From Actinomyces bovis (GTDB lineage: Bacteria; Actinomycetota; Actinomycetes; Actinomycetales; Actinomycetaceae), in NCBI RefSeq assembly GCF_900444995.1, contig NZ_UAPQ01000007.1, positions 1 through 64,000 on the forward strand: 64,000 bases of DNA, read 5' to 3'. A program made the position numbers and the translations under genes. Shown here one piece after another: positions 24,200-30,950 of the stretch (position 1 is its first letter; every line of letters starts with the position of its first letter). The notes below the pieces were generated by a model. It was not told the DNA's origin. It searched no databases and saw only the letters and a program-made list of their open reading frames with translations.

Positions 24200-24541
24200 T
24201 CAGGCTGCGGGGGTGGCGTGCCTGGTGAGGTAGGCCTCCAGCGCCTCGCGCATGACAGCGCTGGGGGTGGTTCCGTGAGCGGCGGCGTAGGCGTCCAGGG
24301 CGTCGCTGGTGGCCTCTGGCAGGCGCACCTGACGGCGCGGGGAGCGCCCCTTGCCGGTGGCGCGAGCCGCACCGAGGTTGGGGCGGCCTCCGAGGATCAC
24401 GTCGAGCTCCTCGTCGCTGATGCGGGAACCGTCGCGGTGATGGACGTGACCGAGTCGCTGGACCCGGCCAGCGGTGACATCCTCGTCGAGCTGGTCGTAG
24501 TAGGCCTGCTCGGCGTCGGTGAAGACATTGCTGGTGGTCAT
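24200..24541 (-). CDS. ribbon-helix-helix antitoxin-like protein (BrnA-like)
   Basis: 113 residues from the ATG at 24541, which has GAGAAAGG upstream on the minus strand. The N-terminal half is acidic (DAEQAYYDQLDEDV). The C-terminal RRQVRLPEATSDALDAYAAA and GTTPSAVMREALEAYLTRH make a ribbon-helix-helix DNA-binding domain, the layout of BrnA-type antitoxins that bind toxin with one end and DNA with the other. It follows the 88-residue toxin-like gene by 22 bp. It may instead be a simple CopG-type regulator. Confidence 0.65.
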   Translation of the reverse strand: MTTSNVFTDAEQAYYDQLDEDVTAGRVQRLGHVHHRDGSRISDEELDVILGGRPNLGAARATGKGRSPRRQVRLPEATSDALDAYAAAHGTTPSAVMREALEAYLTRHATPAA

Positions 24542-24563
24542 GGGCGTACCTTTCTCAGGTGTC

Positions 24564-24830
24564 CTAGTCGGTGGGTGGGATGAGGTCGCGGTAGAGGTCG
24601 GTGACCTCCATAGCGTGGAAGATAGTGCGGCCGCCGCGTCCGTCAACGGCCACACCGACCTCTAGGTAGCGCAGGGCCTGCGGGTGGGGCAGGCCGACGA
24701 ACATGAAGGATCGAGTACCGCGGTGGCGTGAGGTTATCTCGGTGTAACCGACGTTGTGGACGACGGCGTGCTCGGCGTCGGGGTGGGGGACGCCGTGCTT
24801 GTCGGCGCTGGCCGTGAACTCGAATCCCAT
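24564..24830 (-). CDS. BrnT-like toxin candidate
   Basis: 88 residues. The order MGFEFTASADKHGVPHPDAE, then GTRSFMFVGLP, a YLEVGVAV strand, and a final RTIFHAMEVTDLYR helix resembles BrnT toxins, small RNases of the RelE fold that begin with an F-E-x-DxxK-x-xKHGV pattern and end in an I-x-A-R-x-x-T-x-x-E/R helix. The gene order toxin then antitoxin matches brnTA. The resemblance is partial, so a DUF4258-like or other RelE-fold toxin is equally possible. Its ATG sits inside a 14-bp perfect palindrome. Confidence 0.55.
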   Translation of the reverse strand: MGFEFTASADKHGVPHPDAEHAVVHNVGYTEITSRHRGTRSFMFVGLPHPQALRYLEVGVAVDGRGGRTIFHAMEVTDLYRDLIPPTD

Positions 24831-24840
24831 ACATGTATGG
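24827..24840. promoter_or_regulatory. palindromic operator over the toxin start codon
   Basis: CCATACATGTATGG is a perfect 14-bp palindrome that includes the start codon (24828-24830) of the toxin-like gene. Antitoxins with ribbon-helix-helix domains bind such short palindromes to repress their own operon, so this is the likely operator. Confidence 0.6.
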
Positions 24841-24842
24841 TA

Positions 24843-25712
24843 CTACCAAAGAGGGGGTGGTGTCCACCCTTTTTCCTGGCTCTTAGAGCCGGTCGAGTGC
24901 GGTGCGGTGCGCTGCTGGTCCTGGTCCACGGCCAGGTAGCGGGCTGTGGTGGACAGGGATGCGTGGCGCATGAGGGTCTGCACGACGCGGCTGTCGGTGC
25001 CGGTGCGCAGGAGCTCGGTGGCGAAGTGATGGCGGAGCTGGTGGGCGGTAGCGGGGGTGCCCGCCCTGGTGAAGGCGCTGACTATGACGTCTCCGACCGC
25101 TTTCGGGGTCACGTGCCGGCCAGAGCGGGTGGGTGAGGGGAACCAGTAGCCTGAGCGGGGGTAGGCACGCGCCAGCTCCATCACTCTTGGGTGTGCAGGC
25201 AGGGTCGCAGTGGTTCCGCCCTTCCCGGTGATGGTGATCGTGGCGGCGACGTGGTCGATGTCCTGGCCTCTTATCTTGGCGATCTCGTGGACGCGCATAC
25301 CTGCATAGGCGCCGAGGATGATCTTGGCTTCTGTGTCCCGGCGCAGGGGCAGGGCCAGGACGGCGGCGAGTTGCTCACTGGTCACGGGGCGGGGCAGCCA
25401 GGTGGGCGTACGGGGGTGGGGCACCAGGAGGGTGGGGTCGTCAGTTCGTCTGCCTGAGCGGACCAGCCACCTGCTCCAGGCCCTGACCACGGCGTGGTAA
25501 GCGCCCTTGGTGGCAGGACTGGGAAGCCCGGCCAGCCAGGCGGTTAGCACCCCTGGGGTGAGGGCCTGCAGGTCGGCTCCGGTGGTGGCCGCCAGCTGCG
25601 CGACGACTCGGCGGCGCTCGGTGATGGTGCGACCGGCTAGTCCCTGTGCCTGCATGTCTAGGGTCCAGACGTCTAGGAGGGCGGTAGGTGTTTCAGGGAT
25701 GTGGTGTCTCAT
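24843..25712 (-). CDS. XerC/D-like tyrosine recombinase, copy 2
   Basis: 289 residues from the ATG at 25712. An in-frame TTG at 25748 is unlikely because AGGCGGAGG precedes the ATG. Active-site residues: R140 (AYAGMRVHEIAKIR), K164 (TGKGG), H224/R227 (HQLRHHF), H250 (LMRHAS) and Y259 (ARYLAV). It is homologous to the copy at 20510-21388 across both domains, and DNA identity remains visible (for example GGCGCATGAGGGTCTG in both). Its tail (SKSQEKGWTPPPLW) differs from copy 1. The start codon and ribosome binding site lie in an 18-bp inverted repeat. Confidence 0.9.
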   Translation of the reverse strand: MRHHIPETPTALLDVWTLDMQAQGLAGRTITERRRVVAQLAATTGADLQALTPGVLTAWLAGLPSPATKGAYHAVVRAWSRWLVRSGRRTDDPTLLVPHPRTPTWLPRPVTSEQLAAVLALPLRRDTEAKIILGAYAGMRVHEIAKIRGQDIDHVAATITITGKGGTTATLPAHPRVMELARAYPRSGYWFPSPTRSGRHVTPKAVGDVIVSAFTRAGTPATAHQLRHHFATELLRTGTDSRVVQTLMRHASLSTTARYLAVDQDQQRTAPHSTGSKSQEKGWTPPPLW

Positions 25713-25747
25713 GGCCCAGCCTCCGCCTCCTGGGCCATGAGACACCA
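25702..25747. repeat. 18-bp perfect inverted repeat at the start of recombinase copy 2
   Basis: TGGTGTCTCATGGCCCAG (25702-25719) and CTGGGCCATGAGACACCA (25730-25747) flank a 10-base loop. On the minus strand the purine-rich loop carries GAGGCGGAGG, the likely ribosome binding site, while the ATG is in the stem. It may control translation or be a recombination site. Confidence 0.85.
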
Positions 25748-25752
25748 ACGGC

Positions 25753-26154
25753 CTATTGGGCCAGGCGGCCCCTGGGGATCACGCCTGCTGGGGTCGGGGC
25801 GAACGGGCGGCCGCCGTTTAGGCGGGCCTCGGCCTCGGTCGTGGCCGCCTCAACGGCAGCCACGAGCCAGTCGTTGAAGGTCGTGGCCTCCCCCAGGGCC
25901 AGGCTGTTGGCCCAGGCGGTCCTGGCCCGCCCGAGCACGTCCTCATCCAGGCGGAGGGTCACCTTCCGCCTAGCGTCGCCAGCATTGCTGGCTTTTCTGC
26001 TACTGCCAGCAATACTGTCATTGACAGCACGGCTGGCTCTGCCAGCATTGACAGCAGTGCTGGCTGTGCTGGCAATGGCGGGCAGCTCGGCGGGGTCGGG
26101 GCCGGTGGCCTTGGGGACCGTGACTGCCTTGCGGGGTTTGGGCGCTGGCTTCAT
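25753..26154 (-). CDS. ParB-like ribbon-helix-helix partner of ParA, copy 2
   Basis: 133 residues. The start overlaps the parA stop by 4 bp, so it is the second gene of a parA operon, where type Ib partition systems carry a small centromere-binding protein. The basic N-terminus is followed by a repetitive Ala/Ser/Asn segment (residues ~27-60) encoded by DNA packed with 17-bp palindromes. A ribbon-helix-helix-like core ([20 protein letters not shown]) and a C-terminal tail matching copy 1 come next. DNA binding and partition are inferred from context. Confidence 0.75.
   Translation of the reverse strand: MKPAPKPRKAVTVPKATGPDPAELPAIASTASTAVNAGRASRAVNDSIAGSSRKASNAGDARRKVTLRLDEDVLGRARTAWANSLALGEATTFNDWLVAAVEAATTEAEARLNGGRPFAPTPAGVIPRGRLAQ
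25977..26074. repeat. partition/iteron motif cluster 1
   Basis: 17-bp motif of consensus TGMCAGCA-N-TGCTGKCA. Copies are at 25977-25993 (inner 15 bp perfectly palindromic), 26004-26020, 26022-26038 and 26049-26065, with half sites at 26040-26047 and 26067-26074. All lie inside the ParB-like gene. Confidence 0.8.
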
Positions 26155-26936
26155 CGGCTGACCTCCTTGGTGAGCAGCTCGACGATCGAGTCAATGGCGT
26201 TGGCGTAGTCGTGTGCCTCGCGACGCGGTACGGGGACCTGGTTGGTTGCGGCCGTGGCCACCACTTCCCGCTCGGGCAGGTGGTCGGGCAGCATGAGGTC
26301 ATCATGGCCCAGACGCAGCTGCTCCATCCAGGCCACTCGGTCCTGCCTGTCGGCACGCCACTTGTTCACGACGATGCCCAGGACCTCCAGGCCGGGGTTG
26401 TAGTACCGCCTCACGGTGTCGACGGTGGACAAGAGCTCGTCCACGCCGTCGACCGAGGAGGCCCTGGGCTCGGTCACCACCAGGACGTGCGTGGCTGCCG
26501 CCAGGCAGGCCAGGGTCAGGCTCCCCAGGGACGGTGGGCAGTCGATGAGCACGACGTCATAGTCGTGCTCCACCCCCTCCAGAGCGGTCCTGAGCGTGAA
26601 CTCCCGGCCCGGCCGGTTGTCGGCCTCCCGGCTGGCGAGCGCCCGCTCGGAGGGCACAACGTCGATACGGCCCCATGCCTCACCGGCGGGGGTGATGGCG
26701 GCCGCGATAGCGCCGGCACCAGCCTGGCCGCTCGCAACGGCCACCAGGACGTCGTTGAGCGTGCGGCTCTCGGCGTCTAGCTGGGCATCCATGATGGTGG
26801 TGGCGTTGGCCTGTGGATCGGCGTCGATCACTAGGACTCGCTTCCCGGCCACGGCCAGGCGGTGGGCAAGGTTGATGGCGGTGGAGGTCTTGCCGACCCC
26901 GCCCTTCTGATTGGCTACGGCGATGATGTCAGCCAT
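26151..26936 (-). CDS. parA: ParA partition ATPase
   Basis: 261 residues with the deviant Walker A motif KGGVGKT (residues 11-17), the [13 protein letters not shown] switch and a [14 protein letters not shown] strand. [12 protein letters not shown] specificity segment follows. This is a standard small ParA without an N-terminal DNA-binding domain (type Ib). It would move or space copies of the element before division, using the adjacent small DNA-binding protein and the 17-bp motif clusters. It overlaps the upstream 64-residue gene by 8 bp and the downstream gene by 4 bp. Confidence 0.95.
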   Translation of the reverse strand: MADIIAVANQKGGVGKTSTAINLAHRLAVAGKRVLVIDADPQANATTIMDAQLDAESRTLNDVLVAVASGQAGAGAIAAAITPAGEAWGRIDVVPSERALASREADNRPGREFTLRTALEGVEHDYDVVLIDCPPSLGSLTLACLAAATHVLVVTEPRASSVDGVDELLSTVDTVRRYYNPGLEVLGIVVNKWRADRQDRVAWMEQLRLGHDDLMLPDHLPEREVVATAATNQVPVPRREAHDYANAIDSIVELLTKEVSR

Positions 26937-27123
26937 CGTGGCTCTCCAGTTCCTTCATACGGTCGATTTCTTCCAGGAGGTAGTCGATGTATGTCTCTGC
27001 CCGGTCTCTGAGGTCTTGTTGGGCCTGCCATCTCTCGTACCTGTTGCCTTGAGTGCAGGCGGCCAAGGCGGCTCGGGCCTCGCTTATAACCTGTGCTGTG
27101 GTCGTTGGTGGATCGGTGATCAT
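26929..27123 (-). CDS. small helical hypothetical protein in the parA operon
   Basis: 64 residues, acidic and predicted almost wholly helical ([16 protein letters not shown], then [19 protein letters not shown]). It overlaps parA by 8 bp and starts only a few bases after the point where the alternative, unshifted ssb reading frame would stop, so it is probably translated within the ssb-parA operon. No family recognised. Confidence 0.5.
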   Translation of the reverse strand: MITDPPTTTAQVISEARAALAACTQGNRYERWQAQQDLRDRAETYIDYLLEEIDRMKELESHDG

Positions 27124-27153
27124 GGTGTTATCCCCAGCCCTGCGAGTCGTCTC

Positions 27154-27645
27154 CTACAGCTGGACCTGAGGCCCACGGGTCCACCCACTCCTCTGGAGGC
27201 TGGTAGCCCCCCCCTGGTAGCCGCCAGAGCCCTGGCCGCCGCCGTTGTAGCCGCCGCCCTGACCTCCGGGACCGCCTGCACGTGGGGTGCGGGTGACCTC
27301 GGCCTTGGCGTAGCGCAGCGAGGGGCCGACCTCATCCACCAGCAGCTCGTAGACCGTGCGGCTGGCGCCCTCACGGGTGGTGTAGGAGCGCTGGGTCAGA
27401 CGGCCCTGCACGATCACGCGCATGCCCTTCTTCAGCGAGGAGGCCACGTTGTCGGCCGTGTCCCGCCACACCGAGCAGGACAGGAACAGCGCCTCGCCGT
27501 CCTCCCACTGGTTCGTCTGGCGGTTGAAGGACCTGGGCGTGGAGGCCACACGGAAGGAAGCGACCGCCGCACCGCTAGGGGTGAAGCGCATCTCCGGGTC
27601 CGCCACCAGGTTACCGACGACGGTGATTACAGGCTCTCCGGTCAT
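27154..27645 (-). CDS. ssb: single-strand DNA-binding protein, 3' end frameshifted
   Basis: 163 residues as read. The N-terminal ~110 residues are a normal SSB OB-fold ([53 protein letters not shown]). A Gly/Gln-rich linker follows. At a run of eight Gs (plus-strand C run 27207-27214) the frame goes on to [17 protein letters not shown], with no acidic tip. With one more G or two fewer, the frame would read [14 protein letters not shown] and end in VGDDSQGWG next to the following gene's start. ATG 27645 has AAGAGAG upstream. The protein would protect transferred single strands. Confidence 0.85.
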   Translation of the reverse strand: MTGEPVITVVGNLVADPEMRFTPSGAAVASFRVASTPRSFNRQTNQWEDGEALFLSCSVWRDTADNVASSLKKGMRVIVQGRLTQRSYTTREGASRTVYELLVDEVGPSLRYAKAEVTRTPRAGGPGGQGGGYNGGGQGSGGYQGGATSLQRSGWTRGPQVQL

Positions 27646-27683
27646 GATGATCTCTCTTTTCTTTGGTGTCGGGTGTTCAGGGC

Positions 27684-27736
27684 AGCCAGCACTGACAGCA
27701 TTGCTGGCAGTAGCAGACCGGCCAGCAATGCTGGCG
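27684..27736. repeat. partition/iteron motif cluster 2
   Basis: TGACAGCATTGCTGGCA (27693-27709) and GGCCAGCAATGCTGGCG (27720-27736), with a half site AGCCAGCA at 27684-27691. They sit in the gap upstream of ssb, suggesting a role as centromere, operator or both. Confidence 0.8.
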
Positions 27737-27762
27737 TCGACGGCAAGGCCAGCCGTTTGCGT

Positions 27763-28041
27763 TTATGGGCCACCGAGCTCTTCGGGCCAGCCCTCGCCTG
27801 GGACGTCTGCGAGGTGGACGGCGTCGATGAGGCGTTCCTGGAGCAGCGCGACCTCGGCCTGGATTGCCCCGAGCTGGTCAAGGCGATAGGGGGCTGCGGC
27901 GGCAGCAAGGGACACGTCGTCACTGTCGCAAAGCTCAACGAGCCCGCTCTCCCGCTGCTCAAGCTCACGGAGGAGGGTCGTCAGGCCCGAGACGACGAGC
28001 TGCGCCTCGCGAACGCTCAGCTCTACGGGATAAGACCTCAT
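27763..28041 (-). CDS. small hypothetical protein upstream of ssb
   Basis: 92 residues, acidic and helical (LSVREAQLVVSGLTTLLREL, then LDQLGAIQAEVALLQERLID), with heptad-like spacing that could form a coiled coil. It lies between motif clusters 2 and 3 in the same direction as ssb-parA. The ribosome binding site is weak. No family recognised. It is preferred over the overlapping rightward frames because of composition and operon context. Confidence 0.55.
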   Translation of the reverse strand: MRSYPVELSVREAQLVVSGLTTLLRELEQRESGLVELCDSDDVSLAAAAAPYRLDQLGAIQAEVALLQERLIDAVHLADVPGEGWPEELGGP

Positions 28042-28065
28042 TCACCATCACCGCCCTGCGCGACT

Positions 28066-28145
28066 TGCTGGCAGATCTGATCCTGACGGCTCTGCTGGCA
28101 GTGCTGGCGACTACGGGTCGGCCAGCAGATGTGGATCGGCTGGCA
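28066..28145. repeat. partition/iteron motif cluster 3 (half sites)
   Basis: TGCTGGCA at 28066-28073 and 28093-28100, TGCTGGCG at 28102-28109, GGCCAGCA at 28120-28127 and GGCTGGCA at 28138-28145. They lie between the last element gene and the tRNA-Lys fragment, at the element's right end. Confidence 0.65.
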
Positions 28146-28204
28146 CAAGTCGATGGAGAGCCAGGCCATGCGTCGAACACCCCTGCGCAGCAGCAGGTGG
28201 CGTA

Positions 28205-28250
28205 GGACTTTTAATCCGAAGGTCGTGGGTTCGAGTCCCACAGGGGGTAC
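28205..28250 (+). other. 3' fragment of a tRNA-Lys gene, probable attachment site
   Basis: The segment holds an anticodon loop CTTTTAA with its 3' stem, the variable region, a perfect T arm (GTGGG-TTCGAGT-CCCAC) and the 3' acceptor strand AGGGGGTA, that is the 3' 60% of tRNA-Lys(TTT). Upstream bases do not form a D arm or the 5' acceptor strand, so the tRNA is incomplete. Elements that integrate into tRNA 3' ends leave exactly this scar, so this is probably att at the element's right border. Confidence 0.75.
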
Positions 28251-28569
28251 TCATCTTTAGGGGGCTGCTTAACACGAAGCTAAGAGGCGGCCCACCCGAT
28301 CTACTGTTTCCAGCATCCGCGTTCCCCTCTGAAGCGCCTGCCCGCACCATCTATTGCTCGATATGTAGGACCTAGAGCCGATGGAATGTACTTGCGATGA
28401 GCCGGTTACCGGAGCATCGTCAGCACGGCCACCTCTCGGGGTAGCCGTTTTTCACGGCCTCCAAACGCGGCTGACGATGGTGAGGGGCTCAAGGTCAGGG
28501 CAGGCACCCGCCAACCAGGCTGCATCCCTCTGGCATGGTTGGCGGGTGTTGTTCTTGCTTGCTGTGGGA
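28251..28569. other. 319-bp gap without a convincing gene
   Basis: Between the tRNA-Lys fragment and the three-gene operon. It holds several palindromes: CCGGT-T-ACCGG (28402-28412), a 10-bp pair CATCGTCAGC/GCTGACGATG (28415-28424, 28470-28479) and a 13-bp hairpin near 28505. I see no coding frame with a usable start. Confidence 0.6.
28505..28548 (-). terminator. hairpin after the three-gene operon
   Basis: CACCCGCCAACCA (28505-28517) and TGGTTGGCGGGTG (28536-28548) are perfect 13-bp arms located 22 bp beyond the stop codon of the leftward operon. A T-rich run follows only on the plus strand, so it may work better in that direction. Confidence 0.5.
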
Positions 28570-29076
28570 TCAACGGGTGGCGTCGCGATACACGGCTCTG
28601 AGCCGCTTTACACACATAAGCAGGACAAGGAGGTAGTGCAGGCCGACAGTAGTGATGAGTCCAGTTCCTGCACGGGCCAACAGTCCACCAATCGTCAAAC
28701 TTGAGGCGAGGACTAGGAGAATAGTCCAGGCTATGCCGACGATGACGGAATACAAGACGTTGGCGAAGAACTCGTCGAGCAGCCGCAACCGTCGACTGCC
28801 CTTGGTGCTGGTTTTGTCTACGGTGCGCGTCTGAAAGGCGAAGATGGCGAGACCGAAAGAGAACGCCGTGAGGATCGCGGCGCCTCCCAGGAGCGTTCCC
28901 GGAGCCTTCAGCGTGAAAGAGCTGAGCGCAACGGCCACACCCACAAGGACGGGGATCATGTACTGCAGCAGCAGGTCATTGATGCTCCTCCGAGGAGCTC
29001 CACCATCACCTCGCTGGTCGACAAGCGTGTCAAGGTGATCTGTGACGATGGGCCATACGTCCATCTTCATGGTCAT
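28570..29076 (-). CDS. four-helix membrane protein, third gene of a candidate defence operon
   Basis: 168 residues. A short acidic N-terminal cytoplasmic part (DVWPIVTDHLDTLVDQ) is followed by four membrane segments at about residues 39-57, 62-82, 107-128 and 131-153, and a basic C-terminus. Such small multi-helix proteins are common membrane effectors of bacterial defence systems, but no named family is recognised. It lies 24 bp downstream of the 306-residue gene and is last in the operon. Confidence 0.65.
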   Translation of the reverse strand: MTMKMDVWPIVTDHLDTLVDQRGDGGAPRRSINDLLLQYMIPVLVGVAVALSSFTLKAPGTLLGGAAILTAFSFGLAIFAFQTRTVDKTSTKGSRRLRLLDEFFANVLYSVIVGIAWTILLVLASSLTIGGLLARAGTGLITTVGLHYLLVLLMCVKRLRAVYRDATR

Positions 29077-29100
29077 GCCGCACCCCCGTTCGAATGGGTT

Positions 29101-30021
29101 TCAGTCCTTCTCCCACCGAGAGTTCCATTTGACACCCTCACGTTGTAGGAGTCCAGAGATCTCTTCCAAGCTTCGACTGCGGTGCTCATCGTCATTCAGT
29201 GCGGGTACACCCCAGTCACTGAAAACCCAACGAGCGAGCGGAGTGCGTTCCTGGTCGATAGCGAATGTCTTCTCCTTGCCGTCTTCCCCACGCATTCGCA
29301 CAGTGATGGAGTCAGGCCGCTCGGACTCGTCCCTGCCCACGAGCCGTCCGGCGATCTCAGGGTGTTTCTTAACGCAGTCAAGAGTCCTGCGAGGGAGGAG
29401 TTTTCCCTTCGGGGGCTTTAAGACGAAGTGCACGTTCCCTGCTACGGTCCCTTGTCCGTAGTCGGACAGGTCTCGGCTTTGATCTAGGTAGGTCACCGTC
29501 ATCTCCGCCATGGATGCGGTCTCAAGCCAGCCCTCAGCCTCGCTGACATTCTTGATAACGAGAGTGAACTTGGGGTACCGCACATTCCACAGCTCCTTGA
29601 GTGCGTCCAAATACGGCTTTTTCAGCGTTCCCTCTGGGATTTCCTCCACCACCATATATGCACTGATGCAGGGAGTCTCTCCAGGCACAGCGATGACGAG
29701 CCGGACCTCTGGCTCATTCGCGATGTTGCCGTCATGGGTCAGTAGGACCTGCCCTGAAGCCACGTCGCGCACCTGTGCGGGCGCCCCGTAGTGCCCCACC
29801 CTCCCCTTGAGCAATGCGACTCGCCCTGTGACAATGGCAGGAGACGTTACGAAGGAGCGCTGCCGGTCCTCGTCACGATCAGCCACGCGATTCCATGCCT
29901 CAAGAGCGAAGGCGAGGAAGTTGTCGCCGTCAGGCAAGCGACCGAGATCAAGTGACTGCGCGTTGCGTTTGTACTTCTCGTGATACGAGAACCGCACGGC
30001 ATGAGCCGTGAAGCGAGGCAT
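29101..30021 (-). CDS. unrecognised 306-residue protein, second gene of a candidate defence operon
   Basis: The protein is soluble and mixed alpha/beta, with a basic N-terminus (MPRFTAHAVRFSYHEKYKRN) and several beta-rich stretches (VRLVIAVPGETPCISAYMVV, FTLVIKNVSEAEGW). The C-terminal part has conserved-looking acidic/basic patches (VGRDESERPDSITVRMRGED). No signal peptide or membrane segment. It is tightly packed between the nuclease-like gene (4 bp upstream) and the membrane-protein gene, so it probably works with them. I cannot assign a function; a sensor role is a guess from position. Confidence 0.7.
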   Translation of the reverse strand: MPRFTAHAVRFSYHEKYKRNAQSLDLGRLPDGDNFLAFALEAWNRVADRDEDRQRSFVTSPAIVTGRVALLKGRVGHYGAPAQVRDVASGQVLLTHDGNIANEPEVRLVIAVPGETPCISAYMVVEEIPEGTLKKPYLDALKELWNVRYPKFTLVIKNVSEAEGWLETASMAEMTVTYLDQSRDLSDYGQGTVAGNVHFVLKPPKGKLLPRRTLDCVKKHPEIAGRLVGRDESERPDSITVRMRGEDGKEKTFAIDQERTPLARWVFSDWGVPALNDDEHRSRSLEEISGLLQREGVKWNSRWEKD

Positions 30022-30025
30022 GAGT

Positions 30026-30697
30026 TTAGGACACCAGATCAGGCCGCAGCACGTCGGCGCGGAGCAGGCGAGCTAGCTCGGCCCCTTCGACGTTCAGCCC
30101 CGTCCGCCGTTTGAGTTCCTTTCGAGCCTCGTCCACCACCTTCTCCGACAACATGACCTCAGCCAGGTGCTTAGGAGCCGTCGCTGCTCGTTCTTTCCAA
30201 AGTTCCTCTATCTGCCCGCGCCCGAAAGACTCCTTGGACAGAGGGAACAAAGCGGCGGCAGCCTTAGCGGCAGTCATGCCATCCGCCAAGAGATCCAGTT
30301 CGAGAACCAAGTCAATGGTCACTGGTAGGCCTGCGATAAGCTTGTACACCTGCCACTGCGGACCGTTAGTAAGCACCAACCATTCAACGCCCTCGTTTAC
30401 GGCGTACATCTCAACCTGCCGCAAGTGCCGCTGGTTAAGTCTCGTAGTGCAACGTTTGACTTCCACAAAAGCCGCCAACTGCTGGTCTACCCGGATGCCG
30501 TAGTCCGCAAACTCTCCCTTTACCCGGTATTCCGTTGTCAGGTCCGAGTACTTGTCGTACCCCAGAGCGTCACAAAGGATGTCGGTAACAAACAGGCGAG
30601 TATCCCCCTCATTCGCGTCCCGGGCCACGAGTTCTGCGGCTGGCTTGAGCATGTTGCGTGCGACCTTACGCAGGCGCTCACGAGTCTCGGTTCCCAT
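30026..30697 (-). CDS. HsdR-N/PD-(D/E)XK-like protein, first gene of a candidate defence operon
   Basis: 223 residues. The arrangement TTEYRVKGEFADYGIRV, then AAFVEVKR, gives Asp65 and Glu79-x-Lys81, the PD-(D/E)XK nuclease pattern of type I restriction HsdR N-terminal domains (HSDR_N family). The strand VEWLVLTNGPQWQVYKL that follows is typical of the same fold. There is no helicase part, so it is not a full HsdR. The C-terminal ~80 residues are helical and end in a possible protein-binding domain. It opens the operon; only a weak ribosome binding site precedes ATG 30697. Confidence 0.75.
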   Translation of the reverse strand: MGTETRERLRKVARNMLKPAAELVARDANEGDTRLFVTDILCDALGYDKYSDLTTEYRVKGEFADYGIRVDQQLAAFVEVKRCTTRLNQRHLRQVEMYAVNEGVEWLVLTNGPQWQVYKLIAGLPVTIDLVLELDLLADGMTAAKAAAALFPLSKESFGRGQIEELWKERAATAPKHLAEVMLSEKVVDEARKELKRRTGLNVEGAELARLLRADVLRPDLVS

Positions 30698-30950
30698 TTC
30701 GGGGTCTTAGACCTAGGGGTATCAGCCATTGGAGTATCTCCTAATTTCAAGGGGAGGGGAATCACTAAAGGTATCAGCGATCAATGTTTGGGGCGGATTG
30801 GGGCTCCTCCCCTAGATCCTTGCGCCAACCGACGCATTCCGCAAGTTACCGCATAGCGTTTGGTCAGCATAGCCGCCAGTCGTAAAGGCTCGCAGGCACA
30901 CCGACAACCAAAACAGCAAGCCACCGCTCCCCCGCGCCTACCCTGGGTGG

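Noticed and set aside
27642-27968. 108-residue leftward frame over motif cluster 2
   Set aside because: It overlaps the better 92-residue gene, is Ser/Arg-rich without structure, and its coding of the motif repeats gives no sensible protein.
26911-28080. 389-residue rightward frame across parA leader, ssb and the small gene
   Set aside because: It lies antisense to ssb, which has clear family motifs, and its own sequence has no recognisable domain. It is a GC-rich shadow.
28205-28250. Complete tRNA-Lys gene
   Set aside because: No D arm or 5' acceptor strand can be formed from the upstream bases, so it is only a 3' fragment.
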